The notes under the pieces are model-generated. The model made no database searches, was not told where the DNA came from, and saw only the letters and a list, made by a program, of their open reading frames with translations. From contig URWJ01000024.1 in NCBI GenBank assembly GCA_900551535.1, positions 1 through 14,877 of the forward strand: 14,877 nt of DNA, in the 5' to 3' direction. This stretch comes from an uncultured Granulicatella sp. (GTDB lineage: Bacteria; Bacillota; Bacilli; Lactobacillales; Aerococcaceae). The translations under genes and the position numbers were made by a program. How positions within the stretch are numbered: the stretch's first letter is position 1; each line of letters opens with the position of its first letter. Of this stretch, positions 1-5,172 are shown piece after piece.

Positions 1-78
1 CTACGAATCCTTGCGGATTTGTTTATAGTCGCTGTAATGGGGCACCGGATTGAGCCTACGTCTCAATCTCTACCAAGC
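1..78. other. Hairpin-rich non-coding stretch at window edge
   Basis: No gene is visible here. Two small inverted repeats are. AATCC (6-10) faces GGATT (15-19) across a TTGC loop, which reads as GCAA, a GNRA-type tetraloop, on the minus strand. GATTGAG (48-54) faces CTCAATC (62-68) across a 7-base loop. Neither is followed by a T-run, so they are not ordinary terminators. The stretch could be the 3' end of an upstream repeat or an untranslated region cut by the window edge. Confidence 0.35.
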
Positions 79-107
79 TTCAAACTGACTCTAGGAAATG
101 TTATACT
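79..107 (+). promoter_or_regulatory. Probable sigma-A promoter of the DUF2971 gene
   Basis: A -35-like TTCAAA (79-84) and a -10 TATACT (102-107) are separated by 17 bases, just upstream of the perfect Shine-Dalgarno AGGAGGTG (115-122). The -10 is one mismatch from consensus; the -35 is weaker. Confidence 0.5.
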
Positions 108-128
108 CTCAGTGAGGAGGTGGGGTTG

Positions 129-1166
129 TTGAAAATCATTTTAAAAGAGGACATCGAGCTGTATCGTTATTTGATTGCTAAGGCGACATTTTTACAAACG
201 CATAAAGAGTACCGCTTGGTGGAATCCTTCTTAGATAGTAATTGTTTTTTAGTAGCCAACCGCAAAACAAAAGAGAAAGTGTTTGTGTCGCTGTTTAAAC
301 AACCGACGAAAGAACCGGCTGACCTAGAGTGTAAAAAGATTGTGTATATTCAAAATGCGAATACGAAGATTCCGCAAGGGTTTGACGTAGAAAAGGCGGA
401 TAAAGAGTTCAATGACCAGCTCGCGAAGAATATCAGACTTGGATTTTTAGCACCAGATCAGTTAGTCGAACAGTTTCAAGGGGTATTTAAAGAAGACGTT
501 GAGACGTATTTTAAAAAGGCAGAAGCAGCGATTCGAGAAGAGCGCCAAGTTTTTGTGAAGTACTATGCCAAGGAAACGATTGAGAAGAATCCGTATCAGG
601 TGGTGGAAGGGAATGTATCGTTTAGCCATCCGAAGCATTTCAACGACCCGTTTGACTGTAATTGCTACTACGCGGATGGTCATTCGATGATGGATTTCTT
701 CCGAGTGTTTTGCTTTACGCATGCTGCGGATAATATTTTAATGTGGTCTTATTACGCCAATAGCCACGCAGGGTATGCGCTTGAGTATTCGTATGCGAGT
801 CTGTTGGACAAAATTCATTCTTTACAGGTAGACGGACTCTGTGTATACGGCCCGGTGGAATATATTGATAAACGTCCGAACACGAGAAGCAATAGCAATC
901 AATTCTCGTATTCGAATCTGAATTTCTATATTAAGGCGACCTTTGCAAAATTCAAAGAGTGGCAACACGAGAGAGAATACCGTATCGTGTGCATTTTGGA
1001 TGAAAACACAGAAGGCACGCAAGAAGTTCTGGGAGACTGGGTGGTCATTCCACAAGTGAACGTCGTGCAAGGCTACGCTGGATGTAACAATGCAAAAATC
1101 AAAGTAAAGGCGCAGTACCCTATCCAAAAATTAGAAAAAGATATATTGAATTATCAACTAAAATAA
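129..1166 (+). CDS. DUF2971 family protein with an N-terminal extension
   Basis: Protein of about 345 residues whose C-terminal part carries the signature motifs of the DUF2971 family: FNDPFD near residue 172, LMWSYYANSHAG near 204-215, and a KEWQHEREYRIV-type W..E.E.R motif near 276-287. The molecular function of this family is not established. The first roughly 140 residues are not recognised; they are rich in charged residues and lack a signal peptide or membrane segment, so the protein is probably cytoplasmic. There is no ATG near the start. AGGAGG (115-120) would overlap or abut the GTG at 120, so TTG at 129 (spacing 8) or TTG at 126 (spacing 5) are the more likely starts; I chose 129. 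A lipoprotein gene follows after 39 bases with no terminator between, so the two are probably co-transcribed. DUF2971 genes sometimes occur in accessory or defence-like settings, but nothing here proves such a role. Confidence 0.8.
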   Translation: MKIILKEDIELYRYLIAKATFLQTHKEYRLVESFLDSNCFLVANRKTKEKVFVSLFKQPTKEPADLECKKIVYIQNANTKIPQGFDVEKADKEFNDQLAKNIRLGFLAPDQLVEQFQGVFKEDVETYFKKAEAAIREERQVFVKYYAKETIEKNPYQVVEGNVSFSHPKHFNDPFDCNCYYADGHSMMDFFRVFCFTHAADNILMWSYYANSHAGYALEYSYASLLDKIHSLQVDGLCVYGPVEYIDKRPNTRSNSNQFSYSNLNFYIKATFAKFKEWQHEREYRIVCILDENTEGTQEVLGDWVVIPQVNVVQGYAGCNNAKIKVKAQYPIQKLEKDILNYQLK

Positions 1167-1205
1167 GTAATCGTCATTTGAAAATTATCAAAAAGGAGTA
1201 TGACA

Positions 1206-2228
1206 ATGAAAAAAACAAAAAGATTATTAGGGATGCTTCTAGCGTTGGTGTGTGTAGTTATTTTTGCTGCATGTGGAAACCTTGGAGCAGAAGAAGTCGC
1301 ACAGTATGATTTAACATCCCAGGGAATAAAGGTACTGTCTAATAAAGGGAACGTCTATTATATTGGTAGAGGCGTTCAAATGGAGAATTACGATAAATTT
1401 ACCGAATCTCTAACGAAATATATTGAAAATGTGAAACAAGTAGTATCTTCAGAAGTTTGGATTGATAATAATAACGATTTGTATATCGGAGAAGGTGGCG
1501 AACCGAAAAAAATCGGTAGCAATATCGTTATGGCATCCGGAACTCAAATGGGACTCTTAGCAGTTGATAAGGATGGGAACTTGTATGCTTATGGGATAAA
1601 ACCATATAATGGATTCGACAAAGATTTCAAAGAATTAACGAAAATTGAAGATGTTAAAGATGTCGTCAAAGTATCATCGATGGGAGATTCAGCTTGGAGA
1701 TTCTTTACGTTAACGAAGAACGGAACTGTTTATTTTAAGCAGTATGACGGGGAATTTACAAAGATAATGGATAATGTGAAAGATATTCAAGGTAGCTATT
1801 TTATTGATAAACAGGATGTTGTATATCTTTGGAATACTAAGGGTATCGTTAAGATGGCTCCAAAGCTAGAAATCAATTTGCAAAAAGATATAGCAAATAC
1901 CGTGCTTCTTGAGAATAATACGATCTCGTATTATGCAGGGAACGGAGTAAAGTTTGATAAGGATGATCCAAAGATAGAGCAGCTCTATAATCATTATCCT
2001 AAAGATATCAAACAGGTGCTGTTCGTTAATTATCCAGGAGACTCGAAAGAAGACAGGGTTATCAATCTAAAATTAGTATATGTAAATACAAAAAATGAAA
2101 TTGTTCTGTACGGAGTGCACAATGTTTATGACGCAGAAGGAACAGTGGATGTCAATACAAAAGTGTCAAGGAGTTTAGACGACGTGTCTAAGATTTGGGA
2201 ATTTATTCGAAATCCGGAAAAGAATTAA
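1206..2228 (+). CDS. Lipoprotein with RCC1/beta-propeller-like repeats
   Basis: Predicted 340-residue lipoprotein. A lysine-rich start and a hydrophobic stretch end in the lipobox FAAC, with Cys23 as the lipidation site, so it should be anchored on the outer face of the membrane. The mature part has repeated units of the form 'V..V....G..Y.L...G.VY..G' (for example LAVDKDGNLYAYG, FTLTKNGTVYF and the terminal VYVNTKNEIVLYG). This resembles degenerate RCC1-type beta-propeller blades; the fold call is by pattern only. Start choice: AAGGAG (1193-1198) lies 7 bases from the ATG at 1206, whereas the in-frame ATG at 1200 is too close. No promoter is seen in the 39-base gap after the DUF2971 gene, suggesting one operon. 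The ligand is unknown. It could act in cell-surface sensing or binding, but nothing shows which. Confidence 0.75.
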   Translation: MKKTKRLLGMLLALVCVVIFAACGNLGAEEVAQYDLTSQGIKVLSNKGNVYYIGRGVQMENYDKFTESLTKYIENVKQVVSSEVWIDNNNDLYIGEGGEPKKIGSNIVMASGTQMGLLAVDKDGNLYAYGIKPYNGFDKDFKELTKIEDVKDVVKVSSMGDSAWRFFTLTKNGTVYFKQYDGEFTKIMDNVKDIQGSYFIDKQDVVYLWNTKGIVKMAPKLEINLQKDIANTVLLENNTISYYAGNGVKFDKDDPKIEQLYNHYPKDIKQVLFVNYPGDSKEDRVINLKLVYVNTKNEIVLYGVHNVYDAEGTVDVNTKVSRSLDDVSKIWEFIRNPEKN

Positions 2229-2300
2229 TAAGCGTTCCTTATGAACTCTGCTATAAAGATATCCGTAAAGATTTGAAGGAAACATTTATAAAGAAAAAGA

Positions 2301-2352
2301 AACAGACTTAAAACCATCCTTTTACAAGAGTGATTTTAAGTCTGTTATTATT
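2301..2352. terminator. Bidirectional terminator between convergent genes
   Basis: A perfect 13-base-pair stem (AACAGACTTAAAA at 2301-2313 with TTTTAAGTCTGTT at 2334-2346) encloses a 20-base loop. It has T-rich DNA on the plus-strand exit (ATTATTTTTG) and a T-rich tract on the minus-strand exit. It lies between the plus-strand lipoprotein gene and the end of the minus-strand ECF gene, whose stop codon is at 2348-2350, so it can serve both. Confidence 0.8.
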
Positions 2353-2872
2353 TTTGTAGCATTTTGAATGGCTTTAGCTTCTCGAAGAGTGGAATCAATA
2401 GGATCCAAAAGACGACATTTCCGATGGCGTGGTACGTATCGAAAAGAACGCCGTTTAAGTAGTAAATCCAGAAGTTCAGACCGGGCATGCTGAATACCCA
2501 GAAAATCGAGATGATAAAGCCGTATAAATAGCCCATCAGTCCTGCAAAGATTGGAAAAACAATCCAAGCTAGGCGCGGAAATTGTTTTCTTTTTGGCCAC
2601 AGTGGACGAAAAAGTAACGCACAACAGCAGACGAGGGCGAAACTTATCATTTGATAGAGTGTCCACGGCCCCATGCTTACTAAAAGGTTGGAAATCAAAA
2701 TGGAGATGCTACCGATAGCAACGCCGTACAAAAGTCCAAGCTCTAGCGTAATCCAAATGACCACAACGGTAATCGGTTGAACATTTGGGAGAGATAGAAG
2801 TCCGAGTCTACCAATCACGCAAAAGGCGGATAGTAGGGCGATAAGGGTGATTTTTCGAGTTGAATTTGCCAT
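2348..2872 (-). CDS. ECF transporter S component, probably corrinoid-type
   Basis: A 174-residue, very hydrophobic protein with about six membrane segments, the size usual for the substrate-binding S component of energy-coupling factor (ECF) vitamin transporters. The motifs LPNVQPIT (residues 28-35) and MGPWTLYQM (67-75) match a subgroup of S components related to the cobalamin-type CbrT proteins. The shared T component and ATPases are not in this window and would be encoded elsewhere, as is usual for group II ECF systems. The gene begins 4 bases after the stop of the DUF4430 lipoprotein gene. There is no convincing Shine-Dalgarno of its own, which suggests translational coupling. The DUF4430 partner, whose fold relates to the transcobalamin beta domain, supports corrinoid as substrate. 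No cobalamin riboswitch is visible. Family assignment is firm; substrate is inference. Confidence 0.8.
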   Translation of the reverse strand: MANSTRKITLIALLSAFCVIGRLGLLSLPNVQPITVVVIWITLELGLLYGVAIGSISILISNLLVSMGPWTLYQMISFALVCCCALLFRPLWPKRKQFPRLAWIVFPIFAGLMGYLYGFIISIFWVFSMPGLNFWIYYLNGVLFDTYHAIGNVVFWILLIPLFEKLKPFKMLQK

Positions 2873-2876
2873 AGGA

Positions 2877-3275
2877 CTATTGAAGTTTATTGAGTTTCCA
2901 GTCGATGACGTCGCCTGCTTTTAGGATGACTTCTTTTGCACCGACAGGGCTCATCGTACCGTTCACGTCGAATAACCAGTATTTGTTTTCGGCTGGGACT
3001 TGTTCTACACCGTTGATAGAAGAAATAAAGCCGTCTTTTTCAACGATTTTCAGTTGTGCCTTCATCACGTCTAGAAGATTGTCGCCTTCTTTGAAAGTAA
3101 GAGTGAACGGGCTCCCTTCGATCGCTTGTCCATCTTTTGTGATATTGAGTGTGACTGTTGTCGATTGCACTACAGTCGTCGCAGTTGTTGTTTCCTGTGT
3201 AGTAGTTGTTGTTGGGGCTTGTCCGCACGCTGTTAAGAAGAGGGCAGCCGCCAAAATTCCAATAATTTTTTTCAT
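2877..3275 (-). CDS. DUF4430 lipoprotein, putative corrinoid-capture partner of the ECF S component
   Basis: A 132-residue lipoprotein: signal sequence with lipobox LTAC (Cys17), a threonine-rich linker (about residues 21-42), then a single DUF4430 domain (about 40-130). The domain shows the typical features GDNLLDVMK, an INGV turn, YWLFDVNG and a C-terminal VGA..V.LKAGDVIDWKL. DUF4430 is related to the C-terminal domain of animal transcobalamin and intrinsic factor. It should sit on the outer membrane face and could hand substrate to the S component encoded immediately downstream. AAAGGAG lies 6 bases before the ATG. A good promoter lies upstream (3314-3342), divergent from that of the FNT gene. 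The domain call is confident; cobalamin binding is inferred from the family and the neighbour and is not shown by any residue I can point to. Confidence 0.82.
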   Translation of the reverse strand: MKKIIGILAAALFLTACGQAPTTTTTQETTTATTVVQSTTVTLNITKDGQAIEGSPFTLTFKEGDNLLDVMKAQLKIVEKDGFISSINGVEQVPAENKYWLFDVNGTMSPVGAKEVILKAGDVIDWKLNKLQ

Positions 3276-3313
3276 AAGAGTCTCCTTTGAAGTTGTCTTT
3301 TAAACCACTGCTC

Positions 3314-3342
3314 ATTCTAGCAAGCATCCCTACTGTTGTAAA
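3314..3342 (-). promoter_or_regulatory. Promoter of the DUF4430-ECF S operon
   Basis: Read on the minus strand, TTTACA (3342-3337) and TAGAAT (3319-3314) are 17 bases apart, at a normal distance from the start at 3275. It is divergent from the FNT promoter in the same intergenic region (3276-3433). Confidence 0.6.
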
Positions 3343-3377
3343 GTAAATTTTCACGAAAAAAGAGTGAGGAAAACGCT

Positions 3378-3404
3378 TTGAAATTTCTCGAAAAGTGGTA
3401 TACT
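3378..3404 (+). promoter_or_regulatory. Promoter of the FNT channel gene
   Basis: TTGAAA (3378-3383) and TATACT (3399-3404) have a short 15-base spacer, upstream of AGGAGG (3422-3427). The -10 is strong; the short spacer makes the -35 assignment less sure. Confidence 0.5.
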
Positions 3405-3433
3405 AAGGTGTAATTAATTTTAGGAGGCATTTT

Positions 3434-4234
3434 ATGGAACACACAAGTGAATTCGATACAAAAGTCAAAAAAGCTTGTCAGAAAAAAGAAGCTTTATTTA
3501 CAGAAAGTAAAGGACGCTATGCCGTTCGTTCAATGTTTGCAGGAGCATTCTTAACGATGAGTACAGCAGCAGGGGCTTTAGCAGCGCAAAATATTGCGAG
3601 CATCAACCCAGCGCTAAGCAAGTTCATCTTCGCATTTATTTTTACATGGGGTTTGGTATACATTCTATTCTTGAACGCGGAACTTGCAACATCAAACATG
3701 ATGTATTTAACAGCAGGCGTTTTCCAAAAACATATCAAATGGTCTAAAGCATTAACGATTCTATTGTACTGTGGTATATTTAACCTGATTGGTGCAATGA
3801 TTGTCGGTGCAGTCTTCGCAAACACTTCAGCATTCAGCGGATTAGAAGCTGGTCAATTCATCACAAAAGTGGTTGAAGGTAAACTAGCTCGCGGTAATGA
3901 AGCAGTGTTGCTTGAAGCCATCGTTGCGAACGTATTCGTAAACGTAGCTATCTTATCATTCTTATTAATTAAGAGTGATGTTGCGAAATTATGGATTGTT
4001 ATCTCAGCGATCTTCATGTTCGTATACTTAGGAAACGAGCACGTGGTAGCCAACTTCGCTTCATTCTCAATCGTGAAATTCACATCAGTAGGAAGTTCAT
4101 TAGAATTCATGAACTGGTTCAATATGATTCGTCACTGGGTCGTTGCTTTTATTGGTAACTGGATTGGTGGAGGTATCATTATTGGGTTAGCTTACGCATA
4201 CCTAAACCGTTCAAAAACTGTATATGTTGATTAA
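3434..4234 (+). CDS. Formate/nitrite transporter (FNT) family channel
   Basis: A 266-residue membrane protein of usual FNT length with six predicted helices (about 30-50, 60-80, 104-128, 158-178, 183-205, 232-256). FNT hallmarks are visible: GAFLTMSTAAG in helix 1, the NAELATSN segment at 81-88 after helix 2, GNEHVVANF (200-208) with the central histidine at 203, and GNWIGGG (241-247) in the last helix. Family members form pentamers and move formate, nitrite, hydrosulfide or lactate with protons across the membrane. In a fermenting Gram-positive, formate made by pyruvate formate-lyase is the likeliest substrate, but the sequence alone does not decide this. AGGAGG is 6 bases from the ATG. It is a single-gene unit with its own promoter and a strong terminator. 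The only formate-linked gene in the window is fhs, about 6 kb downstream. Confidence 0.9.
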   Translation: MEHTSEFDTKVKKACQKKEALFTESKGRYAVRSMFAGAFLTMSTAAGALAAQNIASINPALSKFIFAFIFTWGLVYILFLNAELATSNMMYLTAGVFQKHIKWSKALTILLYCGIFNLIGAMIVGAVFANTSAFSGLEAGQFITKVVEGKLARGNEAVLLEAIVANVFVNVAILSFLLIKSDVAKLWIVISAIFMFVYLGNEHVVANFASFSIVKFTSVGSSLEFMNWFNMIRHWVVAFIGNWIGGGIIIGLAYAYLNRSKTVYVD

Positions 4235-4256
4235 TAGAAATTGAATTAATTAAAGG

Positions 4257-4286
4257 AAAAGAACCGCCAGGTGGCGGTTCTTTTTT
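4257..4286 (+). terminator. Intrinsic terminator of the FNT gene
   Basis: GAACCGCCA (4261-4269) pairs with TGGCGGTTC (4272-4280), extended by A-T pairs outside and followed by six T. It lies about 25 bases after the FNT stop codon. Confidence 0.92.
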
Positions 4287-4320
4287 GGTTGCTGTTAGGG
4301 AGTTCTTTCTCTATCTGGAA

Positions 4321-4395
4321 GTGATGACGTCACATCTCGAAGTGGTTTATTGACATTCTTTTCATCACTCGTGATTCAAGAATGTCTAATAAACT
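4321..4395. other. Long hairpin and palindrome in the non-coding region
   Basis: TGACGTCA (4325-4332) is a perfect 8-base palindrome. After it, 4345-4360 pairs with 4378-4394 in 16 base pairs with one bulged T (4387). Its loop contains a further hairpin, ATCAC (4364-4368) with GTGAT (4371-4375). There is no T-run directly after it, so it is not a terminator by itself. It may be part of a small RNA ending at the terminator at 4421-4446, or of an extragenic repeat. No open frame of note crosses it. Confidence 0.55.
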
Positions 4396-4420
4396 TTGCG
4401 GGCGAAAGACTACGAAGCAG

Positions 4421-4446
4421 AAAAACCTCACACTGTGAGGTTTTTC
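4421..4446. terminator. Symmetric bidirectional terminator
   Basis: A near-perfect palindrome: AAAAACCTCACA (4421-4432) pairs with TGTGAGGTTTTT (4434-4445). It ends in T-runs on both strands, so it can stop transcripts entering from the left (FNT read-through or an RNA at 4300-4420) and from the right (the minus-strand gene at 5039-4734 and the structured region after it). Confidence 0.8.
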
Positions 4447-4466
4447 TTGTCTTCTGTCTTTCTGCC

Positions 4467-4600
4467 TAGTAGTTGAGTTCGCAAAAGCAGAGGCTCAAGC
4501 CTTTCGAGTTTAGTCCGCACGGTCTTTCTGACCGCTTACGGCTAAACTGCGAACCGTCACCTAATATTCGCACTGCGAATATTAGCTAGACGCTTTTGCT
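4467..4600. other. Structured non-coding module 1 (three hairpins in a closing stem)
   Basis: GCAAAAGC (4481-4488) pairs perfectly with GCTTTTGC (4592-4599) and encloses three hairpins. The first is a small one at 4492-4501 (GGCT/AGCC). The second is at 4507-4548: AGTTTAG with CTAAACT, CCG with CGG, CGGTC with GACCG. The third is a 12-base-pair near-perfect palindrome at 4561-4585. The whole has a cloverleaf-like layout. It starts with GTAGTTGAGTTCG (4469-4481), which recurs with two changes at the start of module 2. I do not recognise the family. It could be a structured RNA, probably read on the minus strand, or an extragenic palindromic repeat. Confidence 0.6.
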
Positions 4601-4607
4601 CACATCC

Positions 4608-4713
4608 TTGTAGTTGAACTCGACCTCACAGAAATGGCGTGCGTTTCCCGAAACGTCCGCACGACTCGTTCCGAGTCCCTTCCGGCGTTCCGGTCCAACG
4701 TTCCATTTCTGAG
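4608..4713. other. Structured non-coding module 2 (cloverleaf-like)
   Basis: A closing stem CAGAAATGG (4629-4637) with CCATTTCTG (4703-4711), continued by CGT with ACG past a two-base TT bulge, encloses three hairpins. They are at 4638-4663 (CGTGCG/CGCACG with inner TTTC/GAAA), 4664-4676 (ACTCG/CGAGT) and 4682-4693 (CCGG/CCGG). It is locally GC-richer than its surroundings. It begins with GTAGTTGAACTCG (4610-4622), echoing module 1. It lies directly downstream of the minus-strand small gene, so it may be that transcript's 3' untranslated region or a separate RNA. Confidence 0.6.
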
Positions 4714-4733
4714 CGTTCGGTCTCGTATCCTGT

Positions 4734-5039
4734 TTAATCTTCACCCGGTCGCATCGGGCGTTTATACTTACTTTTTGATTCTTGTCGGATGATGGTATGT
4801 GGAGATTTGCGGCCCTTGTTTGAATTTCGAAAGAGCATTTGCATTTTTTCATCGTCAAAGAGTTCTAAGTTTTGATCGACGAAGTGACTCGCATCAGCTT
4901 TCCAATCCGAATGATAGTAATTAAATAATTCGGCCATAGCGACAGTCTTGTCGGTGGCGCTCCCTTTAAATTCAGGGTCTGTTACATCTGTTAAGTATTG
5001 TTGCATTTTTGCAATTCTATTTTTATCAAAATCTGCCAT
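4734..5039 (-). CDS. Small protein of unknown function
   Basis: A 101-residue protein I do not recognise. On the minus strand it has an AGAGG-type ribosome binding site about 8 bases before the ATG at 5039 and an extended -10-like TGCTAAAAT at about 5069-5077, so it is a plausible real gene. The first 70 residues are acidic-to-neutral, probably helical and soluble, with no signal peptide, membrane segment or cysteine. The last 30 are strongly basic (GRKSPHTIIRQESKSKYKR). It is divergent from the MATE gene, sharing a 130-base intergenic region. Downstream on its own strand the DNA enters the structured modules at 4713-4467 and reaches a terminator at 4446. A nucleic-acid-binding tail is possible but is only inference from charge. 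Confidence 0.65.
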   Translation of the reverse strand: MADFDKNRIAKMQQYLTDVTDPEFKGSATDKTVAMAELFNYYHSDWKADASHFVDQNLELFDDEKMQMLFRNSNKGRKSPHTIIRQESKSKYKRPMRPGED

Positions 5040-5132
5040 AACATTCGCCTCTTTTCAGTCTTATTTTAGCATAGAAGCTATTTTCTTAAAAGAAATTTTT
5101 TCAAACCTCTGTTCATTTTAAGCGGAATGTTT

Positions 5133-5138
5133 TATACT
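5133..5138 (+). promoter_or_regulatory. -10 element of the MATE gene
   Basis: TATACT lies 34 bases upstream of the ATG, before the Shine-Dalgarno GAGGAGG (about 5160-5166). A matching -35 is weak (GTTCAT or TGTTCA around 5110-5116). Confidence 0.4.
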
Positions 5139-5172
5139 ATGACTTGCTAAATTTTGAAGAGGAGGGTGTCTC

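Noticed and set aside
3276..3433. Cobalamin riboswitch upstream of the DUF4430-ECF S genes
   Set aside because: The leader after the promoter is only about 30 bases and has none of the conserved B12-box sequence, so no riboswitch can be supported.
4321..4446. T-box leader, tmRNA, RNase P RNA or signal recognition particle RNA
   Set aside because: I looked for their conserved segments and did not find them; the next gene on the plus strand (MATE) is over 700 bases away beyond a terminator.
4287..4735. Type III toxin-antitoxin, CRISPR array or retron RNA
   Set aside because: The region has structure but no tandem repeat-spacer pattern, no antitoxin-like repeats upstream of a toxin gene, and no reverse transcriptase or Cas gene nearby.
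4586..4858. Open frame of 90 codons on the minus strand across the structured region
   Set aside because: It overlaps the better-supported small gene in another frame, lacks a clear ribosome binding site, and its codons follow the palindromes of the structured modules.
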